From: Sparassis latifolia
Lineage: Eukaryota; Basidiomycota; Agaricomycetes; Polyporales; Sparassidaceae
Length of the DNA stretch: 64,000 bases
Reading direction: 5' to 3'
Assembly (NCBI GenBank): GCA_018466975.1
Contig: CM031561.1
Span: 682,001 to 746,000 of the forward strand
Position numbers and translations under genes: made by a program
The notes under the pieces: generated by a model
Seen by the model: only the letters and a program-made list of their open reading frames with translations
What the model was told of the DNA's origin: nothing
Database searches by the model: none
Shown: one piece after another, positions 48,738 to 59,595 of the stretch
Layout of the letters: each line of letters begins with the position of its first letter
How positions within the stretch are numbered: the first letter of the stretch is position 1

Positions 48738-49096
48738 ATGAGTTGCTCGACATTCATGAAGCCGGTCTCGCTCTTGTGTCTTCTCGTGAGTTGTCAAGCT
48801 CGTCTTCTGGACGATGCGCCGACCCCGTTCGCTAGGCACTCCGTTCCGTGAGACGGGACCACCGGCTTGTATGGCTAAGCTTATCATGTTGAGACACAAA
48901 GTGCGCTCTTCTCTCTCTCGATGGTCATTACTTTTGCTGATTTCGCGCTCAGATCAATCAGGACAACACTCGGAGACGGTGTAGCGTCAGCCGTGTCCGC
49001 CAGGCGTCGCGCACATACCATGTCACTCCTTATCGTCCATCTCGCGACATTCCTTGGGTACGGTTTGGGAGGGCGCACGGGAAGCAAAACCATTGA
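48738..49096 (+). CDS. Possible small secreted basic peptide, two exons
   Basis: A candidate only. ATG 48738 opens a 16-residue exon (MSCSTFMKPVSLLCLL) that resembles a signal-peptide core. A GTGAGT donor at 48786 and an AG acceptor ending at 48952 join it in phase to INQDNTRRRCSVSRVRQASR, and the frame continues to TGA 49094-49096, giving about 63 residues rich in Arg. The same second exon is also open in another frame. Without splicing, the first frame reads on to a 37-residue product ending at 48851. No homologue is known to me. Confidence 0.25.
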
Positions 49097-49568
49097 TTAA
49101 TTGCTTTGGATAATGGGACCTTGGAAGCTGCTGCAGCATCGCACTTATCTATACCCGTCGATCCTGCCACGATCTATACCTTGTGTTGTTCGCCAAGCTT
49201 TCTTGAATAATAATTAGTGGCTGTAGTTCATGCGTTCGTGGTACACCCGGTTCATGTATTTCGTATTGATTCATGAGGCCGATGCATACGTACTTCTATG
49301 GCGTGACTTCGTTTGGCACTAGGGCTGCCAGTACTTGGGACGAGGTGCTGCATCACAAACTTGAAGTAGATAGACTAGCTCGCTCATTGTGAGCACGCTT
49401 GCAAATTGTTGCGTTTGAATGAAAGGTCAAATACACAACTATGTATGTGATCTCAAGAGCATGCATATGGCTTCCATGATACAAAGCAACAATAACCAAA
49501 TAAACACAGTGAGTGACACGAGGTGATGAATCGAAGACTACGAACGCTAAGGCCTTAGCGTTCGTGCG
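49097..49568. other. Intergenic stretch
   Basis: No gene seen. It contains AT-rich sequence and a short inverted repeat near 49543-49574 (GAACGCTAAGG and CCTTAGCG), probably linked to the 3' end of the Mrc1-like gene. Confidence 0.5.
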
Positions 49569-52500
49569 CTAAGGACCGAACCTGCTGCGTCTGCTGGGAA
49601 CAGCAGACAGCGCACTTGATGCTTTCGTCAACCGGGCAGGTTGGCTCGCTGCCTCGGACCCCTTCGTGTCCCTGCGCTGTCCAGTGACGGACCCACCTGT
49701 CCTTGCTCTTCCGTGTCCGGTAACAACAGATCCACCCGTGGAATATCCTGTAGCACTGTTTCGTGACGTGCGCTCACTTCGAGCCCAACTCTGCATTCGA
49801 GCACGATTGCGTTCATCGTCTTCGCGAACACCTCGTGGCCGCTGTACAACATAAAGTAGGTGTAAAAATGGCCCGAGGTTCACATGCTTAGGCTTACCTC
49901 GGCTAAAGCAGCGTCCCAGTTTGTACGCGCACTCATGCCGGCTTTAGAGTTGGTGGTAACTTCCTTTACTCTCAAGCTCAGTTCATCTTCGTGGTCGCGT
50001 TCGATCCACGCGATGTTTCGGCTGTCGAATGCCTCGACCTACGACCACAATTCAGGAGAAGGCCACGCAGATGAGAGATCACTCAACTTCGCCCCAATTC
50101 GTGTTGTAGATTTGCGCAAAGGAAGTGACTTCTTGGGCATTCTCGTCGTCTTGGCCGTCCTCATCGACCAGTGTCATCTCATCGTGTTGCATATGGGCAA
50201 AATCCTCGGCGTCCTCTTCTTCAGCATGATATGCCGCAACGAAAGCTAGAGTTTCCTGATGTCTCGCTACTTCAAAGTCAGATTACTGCCGCAAAATTAT
50301 GATCGTGATCAAACGAACCTAACTCTTCAAGGCTATCGCGGTCGATTTTGCGTTTCTTACTGATAGTGTTCCGTCGCAGTCTCCTCGCCTCATCGTCGTC
50401 GTCGGAATCGCTGCCATCAAAACCAACACCTCGATCACGTCGTTTAGTCCTATATTTGCCCTCGATGGCGTCCATATGGACTTTCTCGAGCGCGCGGTCA
50501 TCCTCTTGTTGATGCTCTCTGTATGGATGCGTCCAAAAAGACTCCGTCGGGACAAGCGATAGGGTACTGACCTCACTTTCTCCAGAACAGCATGTTCCGC
50601 CAATGTGTCTTTGTCAAGGACAGTGTCATCGACGAGTTCAGCTAAGGTCTGGTCTTGGTTGTCATCGCTCTCTTCGGCATCGTCATCGTTCCTGCGATGG
50701 CCCCCAAAGCCCAGCATTGCGTCTTCATCAGACTCTTCTGCCTCCCCTTCGATAAATTCGGATGGCCCCAGTTTCCGATGTCCCTTAAGCGTGGGAGAGC
50801 GAGGCCGTCGCCGCAGCAGATCAAACGCGTTCACCATCCTTGGCCTCTGGGGACTTGGCGAAGGGCTCGAACGACGCGAATGTGGTAATTCACGCCTCTT
50901 CATGAGACGCGTACTCGGGTGCTCGGCCAGGATCTCAAACTCATCCGAATCCAGCCCATCACGCGAACGGCTGAGAGTCGAAAGAGTTGTCTCACCGAGG
51001 ACGGCTCGGAAAGGTGCTGCGAGCTGGCTCGGTGATGGCAACTGGTGAGTCTGTGGGATACTGGATTTCGGCTTTGTCTGAGTGAGGAAGCTGCGATGAC
51101 AGTTGTTGTGAGCGCGACATAGGTCAGAAAATGATAATCATACCCGTTCTCGTCTACGTATAGCTTGGGTTCAGGCTCGAGGTTCTGGTTGGATGCCTCT
51201 GCCAGATATTCTTGCTCCTTGTCGAAGATACTGTCGGCCTTGCGTCGGAGGCCCTCATTGACTTCAAGCGCGGGCTGCAGCTGAACGTCGAGAGTCAATG
51301 AAGGACCGGCAGTGGGCATGGGCTCCCCCAAACGGTCAATGCTAGCCTATTTGTGCGCTGTCAGCGCGTTCGTTAACATACGTAGACAAAACTTACCGTC
51401 CCGATAAAGAATTGTGACAAGCCGCCGCCCTTCATATTGCTGGATGACTGAGAACCTCTTCTCAATGAACCCGCCTCAAATAGCTTACTAAACCCAGATT
51501 GCGACTCATCAACGACATCATATTCAGCGGGGCTCCGTGCGTCCACGGAGAAAAGGAGTTGTCGTGCGGGTGGACGTGAAGGCGTAAACAAAAATGGATC
51601 TTCGGGATCATCCTCCGTAAGGAGTTCCTTCAGTGGAAGACGACAGTCCCCAAGCTCCGCGCTGTCCGGCCCCCACAAATCGACGTCGCCAAGTATGGAC
51701 CCGGGAATACGACCGACATGCGGTCGCACGGAAGACGGTTGTATGACTATAGACGTATTTTCCTTGTCCTCCCCTCTGTCGAACATCAAGCGCTCGTCGT
51801 TCTCCTTGTCAGTGCCGTCTTCTGTCCGGTCTTCTAATGATGACAGGGACCCGCGGTGGTTCAGTGCGAACTGTTGTCGTTGCGGCGACAGTAGTCCAAC
51901 CAAGGGGCTGCCGTGGGCCAACCGTCCACCTATTCGGCTGGACTGGCCATGATCTTCGACGTCTTCGTCGTCGGATACTAGGGTTGCCAATGGGCGTCCA
52001 CGCCGAAAACGTGGTGCATGAAGAGGCAGCTTGGGCGATGAGTCTTCGTCGGAATCTACACCCCACTCAGACATCGTCATGGGAGCATGGTTCTCATCTT
52101 CCGCATCTGCTCCATCGGTCGATTCATCGTCCGGATGATACTCGCCATCCGACTCCGCACCACCACTTTCGTCGTCCGCTTGGACACCGTCCGCATCTCC
52201 CTCTTCCCGCGGTGCCTCAGAGCAGGCTTTCGAAATAATTGCGCGCATTTTGGCATTGGTGTCCACGCCTTCCTCGTCACTTTCCGGTCTGCCCTTTAGC
52301 CTTCCTCCCCTGCGCACCCATTCTTCCTCCTTCGCCCGCTGCAATGCCTCCGCCTGTTTGGTGGCATTCTGTAGCAGAAACTTGCTTACGTCGGTGTGGC
52401 TCATGCTAATAGTCCCATGGTCCCTGGTGTCCGCAGGCCTCGTGAAAACGGAAGCCGCCGCGAATTCCAACATTGCTGTCCCATTGGTAGACTGCTTCAT

Positions 52501-54130
52501 GACCCGTTTATGGGGAGTAGTTTTCGAGCTTCGCAGCGCGAGAGTGAGCTGTTTCTTCCTGCCGACCGAAGGTTTGTGCGCGCTGAACACCCTCCTACCC
52601 TTGGCCTCTTCTTCGATGACGACTTTCATATCATCCTGCACCACTTCGAGATCACTGTCGTCTCCTTCGTCTGGTCGCGCTCTCTTCTTCTGTAGCTCTA
52701 CCAAGCGCAACTTCTCCTGCTGGAGTCGCTTCCGCTGTTCTTCCTTGGTCCGTTTCGCGTGGTCTGCTTGAAGAAGGCTACCCACGTCTGGCATCTCCTC
52801 ATCGCTGCCAGACTGATCTGCAACTGTCTGAACCGCACCAGGAGACTGAGGTCCGAGGAGGCTCAAGTAGGTGAAGGTTTCTCTAGACTGTCTTGAAGGG
52901 GATGGGGCAGGGGTCTCTGGAGGATAAGTGCCAGCTGGAGTAGGCGCATCATGAGCATCATCTGTCGGCGCTACGACTCCAACTGAAGGTGATGACGAGA
53001 ATGCTTGAATGGGGTCTGAAGGCGAGCTCGGCGGGGCGTTGTATCTGAGTCTGTATAATGTCCAAGTCGGTGACGTTGACTGGAGCCCCGAGAGCAGGAT
53101 CACTTACTTGAGCTTGCCCAAGAACTCCATCATGCCGAACTTCTTATTTTCGACACGTGGAAGAGATACTGGACGATCGGCAACGATACGGGCAGTCGTC
53201 TTCTGGGTCTCTTCCCGCTCCTTTTTCGTCGGTCGCTATTTGAAGACGAAATATCAGAACGCCATAGCTCATCTAATTGCAGCTACAAGGCAGACAAACC
53301 TTTAAACGTTTCTGCTTCTGTTTACCTTTACCCTTCTGTTTGACACTGTGGGTCTCATTGTCAGAGGCATTAAGCTCTTCGTCCGACGCAAACAGCTCCA
53401 CCGCTCTCTCTTTCCCTTTACGGCCACCGCTTGCTAAAGGTGCTCCCAACGATGTCGGCGGCGTTGGTGACGAACGGGAAGGTGGTGTAGTGATGTTATA
53501 TTGATGTGCAGAAGAATGGGGAGTAGATGGGTGATCGGCTTCCGCGTCTACATCGGAGTCAGAATCGCGTACGACTGCCAATTTACGTGTATGTGGCCGA
53601 GGCGGAACCACACGTCGGTGCGCAGGAGACCATATGGGAGATCTTCCGTCGTTGGCAGGCTGCGAAGAACTCGTCAAGATGGGGAGGGGACCATCGAATA
53701 CGTCGTCGGTAGCTTCAAGAGTGGGGGTACCAGGGTGCGAAGACTTATTTGCCTCGTCGAGTTGAGCACTTTCAAGAGATGCCTTCCCATTAAGCGGATG
53801 CCCTGAATATTCATCGTCGATATCCTGCATACGTTGCCTCCATGAGAACTGGAAGTGGGGCGCCATCGATTCGCCATCGTCGCTCGCCTCTTCACGAGCG
53901 GCCACCAAGAGGTGGGGAGAAAGAGGCGCGTCAGATGTACTAGGAGGCGTAGAAATGTCGTCTTCACGCTCTAAAGATCCTTTGTGATCGAGGTTGACGC
54001 GTGTATGAGGGATGTTTGGAATAGTAATGGACGTGTCGGGGGCAACAACATGCGTACGACGACCATAGGTGACTATCGCACGATGAACAATAGGAGACTC
54101 CTTCGAAGAGGGAGATGCGGCATTGGCCAT
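49569..54130 (-). CDS. MRC1: Mrc1/claspin-like replication checkpoint mediator
   Basis: Nuclear adaptor that travels with the replisome and passes the stalled-fork signal from ATR/Mec1 to the effector kinase. The protein is highly charged and mostly disordered, of about 1,200-1,300 residues, starting MANAASPSSKESPIVHRAIV at 54130. A coiled-coil basic stretch is visible (AKRTKEEQRKRLQQEKLRLV), then acidic clusters (DDESGGAESDGEYHPDDEST). The conserved region follows: TTLSTLSRSRDGLDSDEF, RMVNAFDLLRRRPRS, FIEGEAEESDEDAMLGFGG, DKDTLAEHAVLEKV and RRNTISKKRKIDRDSLEEL. The tail has FDSRNIAWIERDHEDELSLR. The Mrc1-like signature (EGEAEESDED then GFGG) decides the call. GGGLSQFF near 51410 resembles part of a PCNA-interaction motif. 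Several introns. A MluI box lies 126 bp upstream of the start. Confidence 0.8.
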
Positions 54131-54255
54131 GGTGGTTGTTGAGTGGGGAGAGATATCCCAAGGAGAAGATAGTTGAGTGTGAAGTCGAGAAAGAATACAA
54201 CCGTTACTGAGTGCCATAAGTGACTCGTCACATGTGTGATATATTCTTGTGACAC

Positions 54256-54261
54256 ACGCGT
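54256..54261. promoter_or_regulatory. MluI cell-cycle box (ACGCGT) upstream of the Mrc1-like gene
   Basis: ACGCGT is the core site of the MBF factor that drives G1/S genes in fungi, and DNA-replication checkpoint genes are typical targets. It lies 126 bp before the Mrc1 start codon within ACACGCGTTTATGG. Its position fits, but binding is inferred. Confidence 0.4.
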
Positions 54262-54444
54262 TTATGGGAGACGCGAGAGTTTTTAAGGATTTAACCATCA
54301 AAAATCACTTCAGCCGGGTGCACAGGGTCTTTGCTTCCCAATATGGGCATAACTGCATAGTTCACCTAGCCACCGCCACATAGGCTCACTTGCAATCATC
54401 ACCAGTGATTCACCACGCGCACATCCTTTCCAAAATTTCTCAAG

Positions 54445-55940
54445 ATGAGGTGAGTGGGTGATCGTCACAGCCCGTAATTCGTCTACTTGTCATTAATCCT
54501 TCCGTGTTTCTAGTCACCGTAAGGTGTGTACGATTCGTCCCAGAATTATCGCCTGCGTATCCTCATCTCCAGGAACCCTTTAGTATGAGGCACCGCGCCA
54601 TGGCTCCCTAGGTTTCCTGCCTCGCAAGCGAGCTGCTCGCCATCGCGGCAAGGTTAAGGCGTTCCCCAAGGTATGTCGAATGTTTTGCTATTTTTTGCGT
54701 AACTTGATTATGCCATCAGGACGATCCTAAAGTACCAGTGCACTTGACTGCCATGATGGGTTACAAGGCTGGTATGACCCATATTGTCCGCGATCTCGAC
54801 CGTCCTGGATCCAGTGCGTGTCTCCCACATCGTGTGTGCAAGGTGCAGGATTTGACATATTTGTTTAGAGATGCACAAGAGGGAGGTCGTCGAGGCGGTC
54901 ACGGTCATCGAGACACCACCAATGGTTGTTGTTGGTGTTGTTGGCTATGTTGAGACTCCCCGTGGTCTTCGCACCCTCACTACTGTCTGGGCGTCTCATC
55001 TTTCGGACGAGCTCAAGCGTCGCTTCTACAAGAACTGGTACCGCTCGAAGAAGAAGGCGTTCACCCGCTACGCGAAGAAGCATGCTGAGGACGGTGGCAA
55101 GTCCATTGCGCGCGAACTCGAGCGTATCCGCAAGTACTGCACGGTGGTTCGCGTTCTTGCACATACGCAGATCCGTAAAACCGGTCTCAGCCAGAAGAAG
55201 GCTCACCTCATGGAGATTCAGGTCAACGGTGGTTCCGTTGCTGACAAGGTCGAGTTCGCTCAGGGCTTGTTCGAGAAGCCGGTCGACGTCAGCACAGTCT
55301 TCGAGCAGGATCAGGTCGTCGACATCATTGCTGTCACGAAGGGTCATGGTTTCGAGGGTGTCACTCACCGATGGGGCACGAAGAAGCTGCCGAGAAAGAC
55401 CCACAAAGGTCTTCGCAAGGTCGCCTGTATCGGTGCCTGGCATCCTTCGAAAGTCATGTTCTCAGTTGCTCGTGCGGGTCAAAGTAGGTACTCCTGTTGT
55501 TTGAGCTGTTGGTTTCTCTGAACAGTGTCTAGATGGATACCACCACCGTACCGAACTCAACAAGAAGATCTACCGCATTGGTCTTGGCTCTGACGATGCG
55601 AATGCGTCGACGGAGTCCGACATCACCAAGAAGACAATCACGCCAATGGGTGGCTTTCCTCACTATGGTGTTGTGAAGAACGACTATCTCATGCTGAAGG
55701 GTTCCATCCCTGGAACCAAGAAGCGTGTCATCACCATCCGCAAGTCGCTCATGGTACACACATCTCGCCGCGACCTCGAGAAAGTCCAGCTAAAATTCAT
55801 CGACACCTCCTCGAAGTTTGGTGTAAGTAATACCCCATCTTGTCTTACATTTAGATTACTCACGGCAATGCACAGCACGGGGCATTCCAAACGTTCGAGG
55901 AGAAGGCGGGATTTTTGGGCACACTCAAGGCGCGGGCGTG
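54445..55940 (+). CDS. RPL3: Ribosomal protein L3 (uL3)
   Basis: Large-subunit protein near the peptidyl-transferase centre. The N-terminus is spread over tiny exons: 54445-54449 (5 nt), 54514-54523 (10 nt), then 54584 onward. Together they give [20 protein letters not shown], the universal start of eukaryotic L3. Further landmarks are [60 protein letters not shown], and the conserved loop [20 protein letters not shown], with the His modified in many species. GWHPS-type sequence appears as [19 protein letters not shown], then [17 protein letters not shown]. The C-terminus is [20 protein letters not shown], then KARA. The stop is at 55938-55940. At least six short introns. Complete. The intron-dense 5' end is usual for fungal ribosomal protein genes. 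Confidence 0.97.
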
Positions 55941-56328
55941 AGGTTTCCCTTTGCTATGTACCTTACGATTACACATTGTGTTTTTCTACATGATCATGCT
56001 GTGCTTCACACTGCCGATGCCATGATTGCCTCCGATGACAGTAAGGATGTGGACGCGAAGGCAGCCCATCCAGTGTGTGATGAGAGCGGCCGACGGAAGC
56101 GAGCACGTGCCAGATCTGACGTGGATCCGCCGGGGTAAATTGCTTGCGACTTGCTCTCCACGACCACGAACGACAGCATCCTCGACAACGTGCCGCCTTT
56201 ACCCTCGTTCTTCCAGGAGGACTTTAGTGGTCGTCGTGCTCGTGGCGTCGCGGTATGCCTCGCCGCTCACACCTCTTTGAGCAATTCACTCACTGTATTC
56301 GTGCTCAGGATGACTGCATAGTCCATTG
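55941..56328. other. Intergenic region with a doubtful small gene
   Basis: A two-exon model from ATG 56024 (MIASDDSKDVDAKAAHPV), with a GTAAAT donor near 56137 and an acceptor near 56217, would end in a hydrophobic tail (RTLVVVVLVASRYASPLTPL) at about 56280. That gives a peptide under 60 residues with one possible membrane anchor. I regard it as unproven. The rest is the L3 3' region and the promoter of the PPR gene. Confidence 0.3.
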
Positions 56329-58167
56329 ATGCTGAGAGTGTCCTCTCTGGGCCTCAAACGGTATCATGACGCGTCTCCTTCTTTGCTACTGCAGTATTGC
56401 AGATCAGTGCATAAGCTGGCCAGCCATGAGATGTCCGAACGCAGTATTGGCCGGTACGACGTACCACAAGAAGAGAAGGCGAGCAGCCAGCGTCTCAGTA
56501 CTATGCCTACCAAAGCCAATGCCAGTGAATCCACCGGTGCTGAAATGTCAGTTCCCACCGGATCGCCTATACACAGACGTCTTGCTGTCGTTGTCATCCC
56601 CCCTCTACGTATCCAGCGGCACAAGAAGACGCCCATTACACCAATCACGCAGAAGACAGTGGACTGCCAGAATAGTCAGCTCGCACCTCACGTTTCGCAC
56701 TTCGCAGTCATGCGTAAGTCGATAACAAACCTTGGAGATCGCGAGGTCTCCCCACCGATCCAACATGAGGACGTTTCCCTTGCAATCCAGTCAGACGCGG
56801 ATGCAAGTTCCCTTGTTAAGGGCCATGAGTCTCTAAACCGCGCAGATCTAGAGAATATCATGGCCACCACTGCTGCTGCTGAAGAAGCATGGGATGCGTA
56901 CCAAGCCCTCATGGCTCTTCCTCGTCGCGACAATTTGCTCCCCATTCCATACGCACACCTGCATCGTCTGACGCGTCTCCTCGCGTCAACTCGTCCTCGG
57001 ACACGAGCGCTACTTCTGCGCCTTCTGTCTGTCCTCTCGACTCTTCACGTGACTGGAGGTTGTGTGCGTGTGTGGCAATGGAACGCGCTGATAGATTGTG
57101 CGGGCAAGGGTTGGCGGAAGACGCGGCTGGAGGACTTCAAGGCTGCTCTGGACGTTTACGAAGACATGATTTCCGGTAGGCGCCCTGGTGCTGCTTTTTC
57201 TCGCAGTGAAGCCGCTCTTGCGATGGAGCGAGAGGTTTTTGACGATGCGCACCGTGAGGAGGTTCGCCCTGATATCATCACCTTCACGACGCTGATGAAC
57301 ATTGCGGGGCGCACGCTGCAAGAGAACGCGTTACGGCGCGCTTCGTCCATGCTCGAAGCATCCGGACTGGCACCAAACCGGATCACCCATCTTGCACTCA
57401 TTAGATACTACACGCGCAAAAATCAGCTCTCCGGTGTTCGAACTACACTTTCGCGGATGAGGGATGAAGGATTCGAGCTTGGTATCGATGGCCTTAATGC
57501 GTGTATCTGGGCGTACGCACGAAATGGCCGCTTGGACGTTTCCTCCGCCGTCTACCGCATCCTGCTACATCGCGTCGCACCGGAAGATGATCTAGGACAG
57601 GACGACATCGATACCGCTGTTAAATACCTGTATACCACAGAAGCTCTCTCTATCCCAGAGGGAATTCTCCCGGACGCGACCACCTACTATACCCTCATCC
57701 AGTGCTACTCGTATCACGGTGATCTCGTTCGCAGCCTCCAGGTATTCATGGACATGGTCTCACTGTCCACGCGATCTTCCCTGACTGACGGCACCGAAGA
57801 AACGGACCTGTCTTCCCCTACTCTTCCGGCATTTCGAGCCATTTTCCTCGGTTTCGCGCGCCATGGAACCCCTTCACCAAACACGAAAGGAGCTGAACTC
57901 TTGTCAAGTCGATTGAAGTCTTCCATGTGGACGTCGGACAATCTCCACGCACTTTTCCAAAGTTTTCTGAAGCTCCCGCACAATGTCCAGCCAAGTGAGA
58001 GGACGATCTTTTGGGTGCTCATGGCGTTTGCCACTACGAGCGGTCATGATGCAAGAAAATTGCGCAAGGTCTGGGAACAATTGGAGGAACGGTTTGGAGG
58101 TGGCTGGGGCGGTAGACTGGAGCGCTTCAGGCAGCGGATCTACGAGAACCAGAAAAGTAGTGTATAA
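56329..58167 (+). CDS. Pentatricopeptide-repeat protein, probably mitochondrial
   Basis: Intronless frame of about 612 residues from ATG 56329. The N-terminus (MLRVSSLGLKRYHDASPSLL) is rich in Arg, Ser and Leu, without acidic residues except one Asp, and could be a mitochondrial presequence. The C-terminal two thirds show PPR-type helix pairs of about 35 residues: VRPDIITFTTLMNIAGRTLQ, LAPNRITHLALIRYYTRKNQ, FELGIDGLNACIWAYARNGR, ILPDATTYYTLIQCYSYHGD and SPTLPAFRAIFLGFARHGT. Such proteins bind organellar RNA and help in processing, stability or translation. The specific target cannot be read. Stop at 58165-58167, 87 bp tail-to-tail from the AMMECR1 gene. Confidence 0.85.
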   Translation: MLRVSSLGLKRYHDASPSLLLQYCRSVHKLASHEMSERSIGRYDVPQEEKASSQRLSTMPTKANASESTGAEMSVPTGSPIHRRLAVVVIPPLRIQRHKKTPITPITQKTVDCQNSQLAPHVSHFAVMRKSITNLGDREVSPPIQHEDVSLAIQSDADASSLVKGHESLNRADLENIMATTAAAEEAWDAYQALMALPRRDNLLPIPYAHLHRLTRLLASTRPRTRALLLRLLSVLSTLHVTGGCVRVWQWNALIDCAGKGWRKTRLEDFKAALDVYEDMISGRRPGAAFSRSEAALAMEREVFDDAHREEVRPDIITFTTLMNIAGRTLQENALRRASSMLEASGLAPNRITHLALIRYYTRKNQLSGVRTTLSRMRDEGFELGIDGLNACIWAYARNGRLDVSSAVYRILLHRVAPEDDLGQDDIDTAVKYLYTTEALSIPEGILPDATTYYTLIQCYSYHGDLVRSLQVFMDMVSLSTRSSLTDGTEETDLSSPTLPAFRAIFLGFARHGTPSPNTKGAELLSSRLKSSMWTSDNLHALFQSFLKLPHNVQPSERTIFWVLMAFATTSGHDARKLRKVWEQLEERFGGGWGGRLERFRQRIYENQKSSV

Positions 58168-58254
58168 TACACGCGCGTTTATTACGGAGCGTTACAGAGC
58201 ACAACAGGTATTAAGGAGTACAACGAAAGTCGTCTCGATTCGTCATGGTATACT

Positions 58255-59096
58255 CTACATCTTACCGCCGCACGCAGTCCTCCACTGGACATACTGTTCC
58301 CAACTAACGGTGCACTTCCGACTCTGGTACCTGCGCAACTTGATGCTGCGGCGCAAGTCCTCGGTGACGGGGCCATTCCAGCCTGCCTTATGGATAGCGC
58401 TGTCGACGGTCTCGATCTTGTCCCATCCCTGCTCTGGGGCTATCTGCGGAAGGTACGTTGCATGGAAAGTGTGTTTCAAGCTGTTGCGAGTGGGCAGTGA
58501 AGGAGATGACGACAGCGGAGAAGGCGTGGACGAAGAAGACGGGGATGATACAAGCAATGAAGGGTGCGGAAACGTGATGTAGATTCCGTGCACTCCAATA
58601 GTCCAATCGAGATAGGAAGTGGCATCCTCAAAATCGGTCAGGAGAGAGATGCTGATAAAACGGCGAGTAAAGGCGGGCAGCTCGTGAAGACGAATATAAG
58701 CCATACCCGCACTCGAGGCTTTCAAGCTCCCGCTCTTCGATCTTTCTGAACCTTGAATCCTGGAACGCACTGATGAGTGCATACTCCGCCAGACCTGCCC
58801 GGAGAGGTAACGGCTCAAAATTTCCGATGCAACCTCTTAGTCTCGGAGCTCGTCCTGGACGAGACGAGCGGGTATTCCACGTCACAAAAAGTGGGCTATA
58901 TATGATGAGAACTTTAATCGGAAGATATGCGCCCCACCACTCACTATTTCTCGTCAGGGAAATTAGGAGATACGGGCTTCTTGGAGGTGAGTGCGCAGAA
59001 CAATGCATCGAAACTGTGAAAGCAGTGCTGTTGAGTGCACACACTTCCATCATCCTCTCCTGCGTTTCTGGCAGGATTTATTGGAAGGAGAGACAT
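58255..59096 (-). CDS. AMMECR1-domain protein
   Basis: Conserved from archaea to humans, with unsettled biochemical function. Three exons with the start at 59096 (MSLLPINPARNAGEDDGSV). Diagnostic blocks are HCFHSFDALFCALTSKKPVS, PLFVTWNTR, the invariant RLRGCIGNF, GLAEYALISAFQDSRFRKI, ELESLECG, VSLLTDFEDATSYLDWTIGV (second intron just before), HGIYITFPHPS, TYLPQIAPEQGWDKIETVDS, KAGWNGPVTEDLRRSIKLRR and YQSRKCTVSWEQY. A Ser/Pro-rich insertion after HPSLL (VSSPSSSSTPSPLSSSPS) extends the loop before the TYLPQ block. The hexapeptide LRGCIG and the surrounding fold are intact, so the protein should be functional. The start is supported by conservation of the HCFHSFDALFCAL block soon after it. Confidence 0.88.
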
Positions 59097-59595
59097 TGAG
59101 ATGACGGAGGAGAGGATGGTGAAGCTCGGTTGCCCGGAGGATGAACTTGTCCGACTCAAGCGCTCCGCCGGCGTATGTCTTTCCATTTTGGGGAAGCTGT
59201 GGCAGTACTCTCGAGCCTCGGGGAAACAAGATGTGCATCCACAGAACTGTACACCTTAGCATGGCCATATTGGAACCTATTAAGCGTACGGGTGCATGAC
59301 TGTCGACATGGTATATGTGTAAGGTATCGATATGATGCGTTAAGTAAGAAGAAGCAGTTCAGGAAGAAGAGGAAAGACATAAGATATGGATATCCTACTA
59401 CTAATAATCAGCGCTGAAAGTGAGTTCCTGAACTCGGGAGTCCAGGGCAATGCAGGTCATGGTCATGAGACGTCGTAAGGTCGCGCAGGGAGAAGAGCTA
59501 GAGTCCATGAAAGGAATGACGCACGAGACATGGACTCCGTCTTCGCGAAACTGCGAAAACATGTCAAGTGCGAAGGAAGCGAGGCGACCAGCGCA
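59097..59595. other. Intergenic stretch between AMMECR1 and Rab genes
   Basis: No gene seen. It contains the AMMECR1 promoter and the 3' end of the Rab gene. Short open frames on both strands look like chance. Confidence 0.55.
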
